The notes: generated by a model not told the origin, from the letters alone. Numbered from the stretch's first letter, positions 50,901 to 63,129 are shown. The stretch: 64,000 nt of DNA from Echinococcus granulosus (GCF_000524195.1 NW_020170394.1:438348-502347); one strand, 5' to 3'. Numbers and translations are program-made.

Positions 50901-53900
50901 TTTGTACAAATTGTGACATATTTTTACTTTTCTTGGGAAGCGAAGTGTATAAAAACTATTTATTAACTGGGTCCAGTGTTGCATGAAAGTGGATTGTAAA
51001 AATTATAGTTAAATAAAATAAGTAATCGGGGAAAAATAAAAGACCTTAACTTGAAAGAATGAACCTGGGAAGGTGGAATCGTATTCTCGTTACCTCCTTT
51101 TATTAAAGTTTACGTTTTCCAGTCATCCCTATGGTACATCCTCCGCTCACAAAAAGTACTTTAACCTAGTTTGGGGTGTGACCCGCATAATTATTTGCTA
51201 AACAAGCGCATGTCTCGTAGTTGAAGTTGGACACTAGGGTATTTTTTGCTACTAAGAAACTTAAGAAAATTTCATTGCTGGTGTTACCTGTAATTTCTTT
51301 CCGGCCATTTCATCAAAGAAACTCTTCTGCTTTAATGAAGCTGCCATCTGTTTGAAAGTGTGGAATCTCCAGTGTTTTTAAGCATTCCGAATGTGTTTAT
51401 TCGATCTAATCTAGTTGAGCCAGTATACTGGATCTGCACACTCTTCTCAAGACCCAATGAAACATTATTTCGGGAGTGATACGAACATAAACCAAAAACT
51501 AACACCTAGCAGTTAAAAGGGTATTCACTTGAAACGTTCGCGTTCGAAGATGACAAGATGGAAGAGGTAAACCGAGGACGCCCAATTAACGCCGTTACTA
51601 ATTCTGCCGTCTTGGCTTAACCATTTCCTCTGGCAAAATCAGAACACCCAGAACAGCATACCTTTATTGCTGAGCTACAACATAAACAGACGCTCTGGTC
51701 GTCGGAGTCATACTAGAGAGTAGCGTAAATGCTCAGTTACAGGAGAGCTTCTCGTACGGGCTTCCATTTTTCCTAGTCGTTCATGCAGAAATATTTTGGT
51801 CACTTCACAGGAGCTCCTCCCCATTTGGCCATTCATCCTGACATAATATCAAAACGCTGTTATTGTTTCCTAAACCACTTCCCGAAACGGGATACATAGT
51901 GAAAACCCCACGGAATAAACGCTCTCATGCAATTACGAAACGCCAGTCCTGACAGCACCGCCTGGTGGGCAGTTGTGATTCCATCAATTTCAACGAAACT
52001 TAGAACCATTGTTTAAATAGGCAGCCAAATGTCACAAATTTATCCCCTCCTCATATCATAGTGATTTAGCCTAGATAAATACGAACCAAAGGCTTCAATT
52101 AGCACAATTCACTAAAGAAACCGACGGCTCAATCATGCCAGTTTGGCCACAAGCTAAAAAAGTTCTCAAACAACTTTCTTCTCCCAAACTCCGTTACGTC
52201 CCTTGAAGAAACAGCGCTACTTCAAATTTAGATTACTATTGTTTTGGATCCTCAGTAAGGGGATAAATAAATGTGAAAATGAGATTAAATAAGCCACCGG
52301 AATCATAGAATAGAGAAAATAGTAACAACCCCATTCCAGTTCCCGAAGATATGACACGCTTTCAAACCTAATAATCGAAGCATTGCATAAAACGCCCTTG
52401 AAAGCCTTGTACAAGTTAGAACTTTTTCCCTAGTTTGGTTTCTCAAAAGATTGGTTCTGACAATTCGAGCTCGTAAGTAGTTATATCAACAATTCTTATG
52501 TAAGCAGACGCGACTTGGCGGGATTAAAGAGTTATCTCAATGATATAAAGTGACTGCGCAATGTCAGGCAGTAGAACATTCAGAGGCGGCTAAGGAACAC
52601 TATCTTCCGTAGCCTAAACAGTCAGTTAAGGAGCTGCAAGCAAGGCGCCAAGTTAGGCTATCGAAACAGCACCGGTAAAAGATGATCAACGCGAAGTTGT
52701 ACTTCCAAATAATTTTAATCCGACAGTCTCTAGTGTACTGATCCCTGTAAAATAATCACCTCCTTATAATGAAGCGAAAACAACAAGTTCCCATTAAGAC
52801 AGTAAAAGTTAATTTCAAGGATCCTAACAAGACGTTGTGGCGTTCAGCTGAAAAGAATGCAGTCGACTCGGAACCGTAGTACTTCAGCCACCAAATAAAA
52901 ACGCCAGTTGAATTCTAGCCATTAAATGACGTTAAATGCCTCAAATTAAAACTACTCCCCTAAGTTTATAAAGCTGATGCCCGAGGGATTTCAACTGATT
53001 CGCGCAAATCAACTTGTGGAAAAGAGCGCGCAAACACTACTGTTGAGCTCTGAGGACAAACTGAAAGTGGTAAGGGATGGAGGCTGTAGGGACACAGCGA
53101 TTGCCACCAGTGCACTGATTAGTCGTTCAAGCGTAATTTCAGCGGCTGGATTTAAGTGCGCTTCTTCTGGGCCAAAGGTTTGCCAAAAGTGAGGTTAGCG
53201 GCCAGCGGGGGACGCGCCCACACGGCGAAATGTCGCACATCAGGAGAGCCATAAAAGAATCCTGTGCATGAAACGAAGGCGGACAACCCCAAGTTATCGG
53301 AATTCACCACACAAGTGCACACAAACCAAGCGGAATCCCCGCGGATGGCATTCTGCTTCACCCCAACTCGATTACTAAGTTGAGCTTAGACACAAGGTCA
53401 ACACCTCCTGGCTTGATTGCGGTCAGATACGCAAACGTTGTCCAATAAAACCGCATGAGTCCCTGTAGGGGCATGAACGTACGAATGCCGAAAACGCATT
53501 ACCGTAGCGGCGGCAAAGTATGCCAACCCATAGAACTAAACGAACTACGGTTTTAAGGCACAACCTCACCTAGCCAATTAGCCAATGCACCCATGTTTGG
53601 AGCCTAGCAACGGCTTCAGAGACCCAATGGTGAAGGTAGAATCGCACAGATTTGTATGGGAGCCGATAATGAACCATCACTGAATGTGGGAGAATTCGCG
53701 CTTTAAAAGATAGGCCACGACTACATATTTACATGACGCAACATTCACTTCGTTGAAAAGAGCATTTGCTTAAAACCGCACCTAAGCCACCCTGCTAGCT
53801 TGAACTTATAATTGCTGTCACTCAACTGACGCTACTTATAAAGACAAAGTAGCTGCGTAGTGTAAACAATGTGAGCATACGATCATAAAGGAAAGTTCAC

Positions 53901-54069
53901 CACGGACATATTTTGCGCTATTTACTGATTTGTAGCAGGATTCGAGTTATCCTGATAATGTTAGTGGACATAAGATGCAGATGCACAAACTTTCCCGTAC
54001 CCACAAAAAACGTAAAGAAGCTGGACAAAAAAACAAAGACGACACATACAAGAAAGGGGAACACTGACT
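47979..54069. other. Long intergenic region between the calcium sensor and KMT5A genes
   Basis: About 6.1 kb of mainly AT-rich sequence. It has a CA/CG-rich low-complexity stretch at about 48073-48105 and one exon-like segment at 48591-48659 (listed separately). A GC-richer patch at 52970-53500 has short open frames on both strands, but none resembles a known protein and none has clear splice sites. Confidence 0.4.
48591..48659 (-). CDS. Candidate first coding exon of an unidentified minus-strand gene
   Basis: ATG at 48659, 23 codons reading MAEIDNANFRTNNGQKGW..., then a strong donor GAG|GTAAGT. Base composition differs from the AT-rich surroundings. The phase (0) does not fit the acceptor-like site in front of the calcium sensor start at 47978, so it is probably not part of that coding sequence. 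No second exon was found. Confidence 0.3.
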
Positions 54070-57000
54070 CTAAGTTTTAAGCCACGGATGAGCGATGAGA
54101 CTCGCTTTACCACGGTCGCCATAGTCGTATAGAAGTTCCTCCCCTGTAACGATAAAAAACCGCGGGAGAGTTTAGTTAGTGAAGGTAGAAAAAGAGCTAT
54201 TGCAGCTAAATATCTGCAATGCAACAGGGCAGAATTACCGAGGGCTAGATATTCGTTAACTTGAAAAATCAGACGCAATTTAAACAAGGAAATAAAACTA
54301 TTCACGGACTTATCAATCAAGTTATAATAAGGCGATGTGAGAGGTTGACGATTTAGAACGTGTAATTCGTATTGTTATCTCAGTCTACTACACACGGTTT
54401 GTTATATCAAAAAAAACTAAACAGACCTGGTGGAATTTCAGTTTTCGCAAAAAGGGCCAGACGAGGGATTCCGTTGATGGGTATAACTTTGACAACACAG
54501 TTAGGATGTAGTCGACTGTGATTGATGAGTCTGCCTAGTTTACCCGTCTCTTCGGTTGCATCCACACAGTAGCGCTGGTTTCTAAGCCAAGGGGATAGTT
54601 GTTGAGATGTAGTGCATCTCACAGTAAAAGAAATTGATGATCCTTTAGAATGCAGCTAATGTTGGAAGATTTTTATATTTAAAAGAACTTCTTAGCCGAT
54701 GGAATTAAAAAATTGAAAATGAAGCGTGGAAAAATCAGCCAGACATAAACGCCGATAAATTAAATGGGCACCATTGTAAGTTGATCGCCAAATTTGACAA
54801 TTATGAGATATTGGAGCTTATAAAGGGCTAGACGAAGAAGAAGCACTATACCCATGGGAGAAAAAGAACATGAAAGATCCCACGTTGGGGTCCTTGTTGT
54901 ACTCCGCCTCACGTATACGCGCCTCACTGCCGGAGATGAGTTCACCAATGTACTCCACCACGAATTCACCCGGGAAAAATGTCCGCGTGGTTATCACCCC
55001 TCGACCCTTATCCTCGGTAATCACGACCTGAAATATTAACATTGCAAAGATGAACAAGCCACCCACATGGCCAAAATCTCATTTGGTAATCTGTACTACC
55101 GACAATCAACGTAAGTAGGGCTTTAACGCCAAATCCTGATAGTGATCGCTCTGACGTACCCATACACCTCAAATACTTCTAAAAAGCTCTACGCCTTGAA
55201 ATCTACAAGCGGATGGGTCTAAAATCTGATTTCTTGGGACATTAAAGGCACAAAAGACACACAATCCGATGTAGGGGTCCGCCCTGGGATAGTAATGCAT
55301 TTGGTGGCAAATTTAACTAACTTTGAAGTGCAATGTTCATCGGTAATGGATGACCACGGGGTTTAAACAAAGTTATGTAGCGAAACAGCGATACCGAGAC
55401 GTCTATTGCAACTGCATCTTACAAATAAAGAGAATATAGTGGCGATGGCAAGCAATTCTATGAAGTTTAAATACGAATACACACCTTCATGCCGGACTCC
55501 TCGCTTTTAAGAATGGTTGAAATAACTTCAGCCTCTTTTTGTTGCTAAAACCAAGGAGGGAGAAAATATGAGGTACTGATGCAGATGCAGCATCTTCGTA
55601 GATTTGGAAATTTAGGTGAAAAGAATGATTGAACAAGGTTTGGGGGCCAACAACCGAGCATCGATAAACACAAAAACTCACTAGTTACAAAAAGAATTAG
55701 TAGCCAATGATCATGGATGCTGCAAGAGATAGCTGTGTATTTCTAAGAGGAGTCTACAATATCAATCAGAGTGACGCGCACACGAATGCCGACGCCATTC
55801 AACTGACTCCACTCTACTATCTAAACATCATCAACTGCGATGGCATTGACGTGAACATCTTATAGGTAAATTAGTTAACTCCAACAGGAGTGAATAAGAG
55901 GGTGTCATTGTTAAATATTGTCGTATGGGTGACCTGCATATCCTTGGCGAACTGTCGAGCCGTTCGTCGGATGCCGAAGTTTGGGAGCTGGGTCTGTTGA
56001 AGTCGCATAGTGGCGGTTTTGGTCTGCAACACGGGTGAATTGGCGCGAAGTTGCTTCTTGGGACTGAGAGAGCAAGCCTTTGGCTGTCGATGCAGTTGTT
56101 GCTCCCCACTAGCGGGGGAAGGGTCGAAGACGCTGAGGCTGCGATGAGTAGCCGTCCGTCGGCTTCTGGCAAGACCAAGTTGACGTCTCTCAGCACTATT
56201 CTTCGTAAACTTAACCTCAGCCATGATACCTTAAACTGCAGTGCTACAACAGAGTACCGGACTTACACTTCCCCAAGACAGTTCGAATGCACAAAGCTTA
56301 TAAACACAACGCCTTGGTAGGTGTGGTGACCAAACAATGCCTGCTATGAATGCCCAGGTTGGTCTAATTGCAACTCCGTAAAATCATTCATATTACATTA
56401 GTCTAGTTCCAAACTTCACAGCCACATTACCTAAAAAGCTAGATTAGTTTAGCTGTTTACGGAAGAAATGTTCCTACACAATTCGACTCCTGTTAGTAGT
56501 GCAATAAAGAACGAGGTGCCGAACTAAATATCAGCTTCCAGGTGAACGAATGATACATAAACCTACCAAAGCTGCTAGTGTCATTCTAGCCTGAAAATGT
56601 ACCTGAAAACACAAAAGTTGGGGCGAATTGAATGCAATCCAGACATTTGCGTAGACGTTTGAATAGCGGCACATTAGGCAAATCACGACGCCTTAAGGTG
56701 AATCCTACTCACCTCGTCGACTTGGCAAATTTCTGTACATTTTTAGCTGATTGTCGAGATGGTTCCACTGTTTGTGGTTCCTCTATCAAAAGAGTTTGCT
56801 TCAGCCTGCGCACAGCACCACCACCGTGTGGTTTCGACACTTTCACCGCTGCATCGGAATCGTTTTGTGATTCAGCAACATGCAACACCTAGGTGCAAAA
56901 AATAGTAAGTTACTAGGAGATAACAAATAGCAGCATGGGTAAGAAGTAAATATACTTAGCAGAATCAGCAGTGTAATCCTTACTGGTGCAATATTTCCAT

Positions 57001-57190
57001 TGGCAGCAACAAGTTGTGAGCTAGTCTTAGTACGTTGCACTTTGAAGGCGATGGTGGATTGCCGCAGGCCGTTGACTACGGGACTAGTGGGACTAAGCTC
57101 CAAATGGGAGGGAGCACGCACTGCCTTCGATAATGTGGAAGGGTCCGTCACCTGAGGTGCAACCAGCGGGCTGTCTGTCTGCGTCAACAT
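54070..57190 (-). CDS. KMT5A: KMT5A/PR-Set7-like SET-domain histone H4K20 methyltransferase, ~369 aa
   Basis: Exons 56984-57190, 56713-56888, about 55934-56195, 55485-55544, 54852-55027, 54427-54581 and 54070-54143 give about 370 codons including the stop, near the size of vertebrate KMT5A (H4K20 monomethylation, mitosis and DNA replication control). Family hallmarks: EESGMK just before the SET domain, KGRGV, FVVEYIGELI, YCVDATEETGKLGRLINHS, and the short C-terminal ending EELLYDYGDR...AHPWLK without a post-SET Cys cluster. The SET domain occupies roughly residues 240-365. The N-terminal third is Ser/Pro/Lys-rich and poorly conserved. Uncertain: the 5' edge of the third exon (an ATG at 56224 just after an in-frame stop could instead start a shorter isoform) and the start at 57190. 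The donor ATGCAG|GTCACC is weak but phase-correct. Confidence 0.9.
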
Positions 57191-58308
57191 CAATAACTGT
57201 AGCAGGTAAGGGTAGTTTTATTTATCCACATTAAATAACAAAGCAATAAGTTTTAAATTTCAGTGCGACGCCCACAGCTCACAATGTGGGTGAAAACATT
57301 GCCAAAGATTACTTACTAGAACTTTACTTGAGTTGTAGTGGATTTTCCATAAGCAAAAAGTGTTAGTTGATTGACGCAACAGATAGCAGACATGAACGCC
57401 CATTTTTTTAAAAAAGTGGTACACAAAATTGATCGTAAACGCATCCTCATGACCACTTTTAAAAGAGCACAAATAAGAGCCCTTAACGAAATCGTAGTAT
57501 ATTAACGTCGAGATATCAGCCAGTTATACGGCCTAAGGCATAATAGCTATGGAGTTAACAGACATCACGGAGGAAAGCTACAACTGATACCAAAAGTGGG
57601 CAAAAGATCCCTACAAAGACCCAGAGTTTTTAAAAAGCCAAAGCAGAGCGCAATCCAGTCTACACGCAGCCACTGATATTACCCTCCGAGCTCCAAATTA
57701 TCTGAGCAACGCTCCATCAGCACGAATTAGGACGAAACAGGTATTAAAATATTGAGAGCAAATTACAGATAAGCAAGACTAGTCTTTCAATTTATGACTG
57801 ATGAGACCCACGAGTTTAAGAAGAGTTAAAATGCAGACAAACGCAAAGAGAACTGTCAAGGAAGGACCAATAAAGAGACAAAACTACCCACAACTTACCG
57901 ACTGGACCAATCAAAAAAATGACGTTGAAAGGATGGCATAGAAGGATTTAAATTAAAAACAGTGAGTTGAAAGGGCCCACAAATGACTGGATTACCAAAA
58001 ATCACTGTTATCACAAACTTGGGTATAAAAGTGTTTTGAAAAGGCTAAATTTTGAGTGTCAGAAAGATGATGGAACCTACTTATTTTATAAATGAAATTA
58101 CTAGTTAGTTTGCCAAAACCAATCAGTAAGACAACCATAATTAAGAATATTGAGCGAAAGAACTGAAGGTAAGTTGATGGAAAAAAACTTGCTTATACAG
58201 GATAGACTAGAACCCAAGGCCCAGCTAGAATTTAGGTAGTACGTCAGTAGAACAAAGCAAATTAAATTTGTAATTGCAAAAATTTGCGTCTAGAAGCGAG
58301 TCTGGGAA
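57191..58308. other. Divergent promoter region between KMT5A and the coiled-coil gene
   Basis: About 1.1 kb of AT-rich sequence separating two genes that point away from each other. No further exon was supported. Shared regulation is possible but not shown. Confidence 0.4.
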
Positions 58309-59085
58309 ATGGAAGAACTGTTGAAATTCACCACAAGCGATCTTGGGACTAATACATATCAAAGAGGCGCGTTTGTTAACCAGATCGATGCCCCGCATGC
58401 ATCAAAGAAGCGTGCTGTTTGATCACGTAACTGATGAAAAAATAGCAGCCAAAAACCGTCATTATGGTTTGGTGGACTGTATATTTTTGAATAAACTTAA
58501 AGTATGAGAGCACGACCAAAAGTTGCTTGAAGCAACTTTTGACTAAGAAGTCTAGAATAGTAATTCATAAAATAAAATATAATTTGTTATGCACTTAAAA
58601 CTTTTTTCCGGATTTGTTCATTATAATTTTTAATCTCGGCTAAGGCGATACACTGGCCACCTGTAGGTGCATGCGCGGAAATGCATCAGGGTTCGGGTAG
58701 TATGTTTCCTGAAGTACTAATTGCCAAACACCTGTTCTTTAGTTCTTCCTGAGAAACAGAATGATGGACGCAAAAAAACAGCCCCTGACGACTCGAACCA
58801 GGAGAATGATCCCCAAAGTATGATGCACAATTTCTCTTATTTATAGAAACCCTTTTGTCGATTCACGAAGCTCTGGCTTGCATGATAAAGGAGACAAGGT
58901 TTCACGAATAATAGAAGTTTCTATAATTTAGGTCAAAGTACGAAGTAGAACAGAAAGTTATTTCGGAATTAATAACGATCAAAAGAGAAATAGATGAATT
59001 TCGGTCGTCATTTGACAGCAAAAAAACTGCATTAGCTTCAAAATTAGAGGAACTTATTCAAAATCTCACGGATTCGGAGAGTTGA
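58309..59085 (+). CDS. Small coiled-coil protein of unknown family, 4 exons, 127 aa
   Basis: Exons 58309-58411, 58743-58817, 58847-58898 and 58932-59085 join in phase into 128 codons including the stop. The second and third introns are only 29 bp (58818-58846) and 33 bp (58899-58931), typical of flatworms. The N-terminal ~35 residues are not obviously repetitive, the middle is polar and charged (RKKTAPDDSNQENDPQ), and residues ~60-120 form a probable amphipathic helix or coiled coil (SIHEALACMIKETR, VISELITIKREIDEFR, LASKLEELIQNL). I do not recognise the family. The first donor (AAGC|GTGCTG) is weak, so exon 1 is the least certain part. The poly(A) signal AATAAA at 59204 lies about 120 bp past the stop. 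Small size and helical character suggest a complex subunit, which is only a guess. Confidence 0.6.
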
Positions 59086-59203
59086 TGCTTTAATGTTGTT
59101 CTCTTTTTGCCTGTTCATGCGAAAATGTTCCAAGTAGGTTTTATGTTGTACTCTGATACCATTTGGAGCTAATCCCCGTTTTGAGTAATTGTAAGCCTTT
59201 GTG

Positions 59204-59209
59204 AATAAA
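59204..59209 (+). terminator. Poly(A) signal AATAAA of the coiled-coil gene
   Basis: Canonical hexamer about 120 bp downstream of the TGA at 59083-59085, supporting the predicted 3' end. Confidence 0.5.
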
Positions 59210-61140
59210 CAACCCTTTAGGTATTCCTTTTCTAAGCTATTATGTTTGCGAGCGTCGGAATTATTCACGACAAAAAAACCGTCAACCACAAGTGCTCTCG
59301 GGTGCATTAGGCCTCTGATAGGGTCCACGCTTTAATTCTCCCATTTCAATCGGAGTATTCGAAGGCAGTATGTCCATGAGAGCCTTTGATATGTAGCACT
59401 CTTAATACCCAATTAAATGAAAGTCTATCGATGTTTTAGGTTAGAGTAAGTCATTTCGACTAATCATTTAGCCGAATTACTACTTTACTAGGTAGTTTGT
59501 AGCCGCAAAGACCGATGTTAAACACCTTACTGATTTCGGGTGTCTCCTAGTTTGTGTTATACTTTTTATCTCGTCGACGTATATCACTTAATCTAAAGTA
59601 CTTTCATTTACCAAATATTTGTCAAAAGTTTAGTGACTACAACCGATTCTCTCCCTCTTGTGACAGTAAACGCAGGACCACCCAATTTGTCAAAATTGTT
59701 ATTCTCCGTCCTGTGTTGTCTAATGTATTCCGTTGATAAGATTTAGTCGTTGCAACTGACAGGTAAAAGTGCTGTATTTAAATCGTTGTTATCGCAAAGG
59801 TCTTCAAACAATTTTTAAGAGTCTATGCTTGTAAAAGCCTTTGTGTAGACCGGTGGTTATAAATAGATCATGGAAACTTACGACATATTGAAAACGTAGC
59901 GGGTGCGTGTTGACTACTTCAGTAAGTAATATTTTCTTGCGATATCAGTATTACCCATTGATTGACAGTTGAAATCCAATCTGATTCCCTTATTTCTAAT
60001 TCGTCATTTTGGTTCTGAGGTTGAGCCCCTCGTATTTCGTTGTACTAGGGGCATTACATTCGGGGTTGTGAAGTTTGAAATCTTAAAATGTGTTCCTACC
60101 ACCTGGAATACCTAAACATTCATATGGTTGCAGGAGAGATTGAAGATTATGTTGAACACTTCAAGTTACGGTACCCGATTTGCAAAGGTCTGGCTTATTC
60201 TCCAAAGGGGTTGGGAAAGATACTTATGTACCAATGATGGTTTGATGGTTTCGAGATCCTTGGGCTTTACTTCTGCAATAAAGTTTGGCGAAAACTTTGT
60301 TGGCTTACTTGAAGCTTATGGGATTCGAGGCAGGTAAACGACATAACAGAGTCAGAATCGAAGTCTCAAAGGCCTTACACCTCAAGTCCATGCCCAAACG
60401 GTCCGATGCAATTTCTTTGACTATCTGTTAGCCGGAATGCATTGACCGAATAATTGCAGAAATAAATAATTTGGGATGACAAATTAGCTCCGGATCCCAA
60501 TTTCTGGTGTTTTCAAACGCTATGTGAATACTATCGTGATCACCATAGAGCCACCGATCCTAAAAAAATTTAAATGGGTCGGGATGCCAGCAGAAGAGGT
60601 AGTTCAAATACGTAACCAAAGGTGCTACAGCACTTAGCGATAACCAAAAATTGAATGTCTTAGCCACGGGGGGACGGACCGACTGGAGTTCTGCGGGTTA
60701 AAGAACTCATTTGACCTGCCAATTTTAAGACGCTAGGCGTTATAAGTGTGGCAAAGCACAGCGTAATCATTCTGTTGGTACAGCGCTTCTATCCCCCGCG
60801 CTTGCTGCTGATTATGCCATTCCACCCATTCAAGGTACACAAATTTACCTGATTAGTCGCGCGTGGCGATCTCCATTTCTGACCCGTTCAGCGTTCAAAC
60901 CTGACATTTCCAATTTTCTTTAATATTTTTAAACATACATGAATACTGGACTCTTTGATTCGCGTAAGTGGCATTAGGGGCCACGAATGGGCGATAGTTG
61001 GCTCCCGTGTACTTCTTATTATTGACTTCCAGCTCCAGCCTGGTAAATGTCAGTTTATGGTCATTAGTTTGGGTTTCTCAACCACCGGTTCGATGTACGG
61101 ACACTTTGTTTGGCAGTACTTAAGTAATGGAATGCAGTGG
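59210..61140. other. Intergenic sequence upstream of the LTR-like element
   Basis: About 1.9 kb with no convincing coding exon on either strand. It includes a GC-richer stretch around 60480-60800 with no recognisable product. Confidence 0.4.
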
Positions 61141-61343
61141 TGTGATATAATGGTGGTTTAGCCCTCGGTATTGGTGAGGCGCCACTTTTAAGCTTTCGAA
61201 TTTGCTTTCGTGTATCTCGCTGGGTGGGCATGGCCTTCTGGCCATGCCAGTAGCCTAAACACCTTCTCTATGCTGAATATATATTCCTGCCCGAGCATTA
61301 TGTCTTTTTTCGCCTTCAGGGAAGTCTCGGGACGCTACAGTGG
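61137..61343. repeat. 4-bp target-site duplication GTGG around LTR-like copy 2
   Basis: Direct GTGG at 61137-61140 and 61340-61343 bracket the element exactly at its TG and CA ends. A 4-bp match can occur by chance, but its placement at both predicted ends supports a retroelement insertion. Confidence 0.4.
61141..61339 (+). mobile_element. LTR-like short repeat, copy 2 (solo LTR or TRIM relic) with 4-bp target duplication
   Basis: A 199-bp element beginning TGTGATATAA and ending GCTACA (TG...CA ends). It is flanked by GTGG on the left (61137-61140) and GTGG on the right (61340-61343), as left by LTR-retroelement integration. It matches 40-239 in both end blocks (see copy 1). No internal region, primer-binding site or second LTR adjoins it, which fits a solo LTR or one end of a miniature LTR element. 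Confidence 0.6.
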
Positions 61344-61980
61344 TTCTACTTAGCTATGCACATTCTTCAGTCCTTGCAGCATGCATTTTCCGCCTAACTT
61401 GTTTACAAGTAGTGAATCCTGCTCCAGGCTGGCCTAGCTTAGAACACCTTCAGACAAATTAGGGGCGTTACAAGTTTAATGCAAATGTAGGGAGAGCAAT
61501 GACTAGGTATGTAAATGGGGCATTCTAGTTATGGTACTGATTAAAAGGTCTGAAGACTTGTGTATTTTAAAATATAATGTTTTGAGGATGCAAACTGGCA
61601 AACTATAAAATACGTGGTATTTGGTAGTATCTGTGCTAGTTTACCTGTTTAAAGCAATGTTGAGGTTACTTGAAAGTAAGAGAACTAACTTTATCTTGCA
61701 AGATTATTTTGGCATCTACAGCCCCATTTAAGCTTTTAAAGTGCACAGGTGGTCCCAACCCAAACGGTTTTACCAAATCGTTCCAGGAAAATGTCTGCGT
61801 TTTTATTGGCCCACTGGTTTGGCATAATCTTGAGCATCTCTTTTATCTGTCCTGGCCTGTTTCTCTCTGGTAATTTTTGTTCCGTGACCCTTTCAAGTAA
61901 ACTAACTTTCTTTAGTATTGTCCTTCAGAAGTTCACTTGCAAAGTCTGCCACTTTCTAAATCTATCGACTTTCACTAGAT
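61344..61980. other. Upstream region of the RCCD1-like gene
   Basis: About 640 bp between the LTR-like copy and the RCCD1-like start. It is AT-rich with no separate gene seen. The LTR-like copy lies about 640 bp upstream of the start codon and could lie within the promoter. Confidence 0.4.
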
Positions 61981-63129
61981 ATGTTGGGAGTTTTCGGTCG
62001 TGTTATTGGTGCTAATGATACAGGTGGTACAAAGCACTTACTTTATTCAGATTGGCACTGCTCCGTTTTCATGAGCCGTAAATCTCGTGTTACCAATCTA
62101 AATTTTTAGAGGAGGGAGTCTATGTGTTTTGTGACTCAGCAAAGTTCTCGCTATCATGTGAACCGCGACAATTCTGCTCAAACACATCCCATTTGTTCAT
62201 TTTATCTAAAAGTGGCAACATCTTGTCATTCTCCAAATCGCAGCATCTTATCACTGCTGCTAACACACCACCTTTTCGATCAATTGCTGCTACTGATGAT
62301 GAACTATACTGCATTTCAGCGGACGAGGTTCTCTCTGTTTATTCGCTGAATGGTTTTCCGAATAATCTTAATACACACCGACCCCTTTCCATGAAGATAA
62401 AGAGCGTTGCCTGTGGGCCAGGATTTGCTCTATTTTTGACTCATTCTGGAGCCGTATTCAGCAAGGGAATCGGCACGTAGGTAAAAGATGAGATACCATC
62501 AATCAAGTCGAGGCCAATTAGGTCACGGGGATTTAGAAACACGCACATCACCGGAACTGATTGCTGCACTGACACCCGTAACTGTTACGGCTATTGCATG
62601 TGGCTCCTGGCATTCCGTTTGTCTAACAGGTACGTATGATAGCCTTTGTTCTAACGTCTTACCCGACTTAACAGACACGGGAGACATTTATACCTGGGGT
62701 TCAAACGAGTTCGGTCAGTTGGGCTGCCCGTCCCTGAACCTGGAGAGATCAAGAAACCTAAATGATCCCCTTTTCTCATCAGATGCATGTGTCAACTTGA
62801 GTGCACTGCCCGTGCCCGTCGACCTTCCCGAGGATGTGTCTATAGTAGCGGTACGAATTCCCACATCCTCAGATGATTTATGACCGATATAGATCGCTTG
62901 TGGAAGTCGTCATACCGCCTGTTTGTCTGAGCATAAGCAGCTACTCACTTTTGGCTGGAACGGCTTTGGGCAATTGGGTTTCGACGCAGAACTACGGAAA
63001 ATGCCAGGACGCTACCCCCACCAAGGGGCCTCCGACAAAGTTAATCGAACAAGTTTACCTTTCCCGTCTCAATCCGAGCTGTCCCTCAGTTGCGGGTCAT
63101 GGTGCACCATCGTCAGGGCAATGGAATGA
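61981..63129 (+). CDS. RCCD1: RCC1-repeat protein, RCCD1-like, 5 exons, 332 aa
   Basis: Exons 61981-62077, 62110-62476, 62508-62629, 62675-62850 and 62893-63129 join in phase to 333 codons including the stop. All four introns are tiny: 32, 31, 45 and 42 bp. RCC1-type beta-propeller repeats are plain: HCSVFMSQEGVYVF, TRGQLGHGDLETR, ACGSWHSVCL, DTGDIYTWGSNEFGQLG, ACGSRHTACL, LLTFGWNGFGQLG and CGSWCTIV. The small size and half-complete propeller fit RCCD1, which in mammals partners the JmjC protein KDM8 and helps mitotic chromosome segregation. Orthology is inferred from size and repeat order, and another small RCC1-domain protein is possible. The start is the first in-frame ATG that keeps the N-terminal FGRVIG segment. 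Confidence 0.85.

Noticed and set aside
52977..53361. Overlapping open frames on both strands in a GC-richer patch
   Set aside because: Neither translation shows a domain and splice sites are poor; the KMT5A C-terminus is fully accounted for at 54070-54143.
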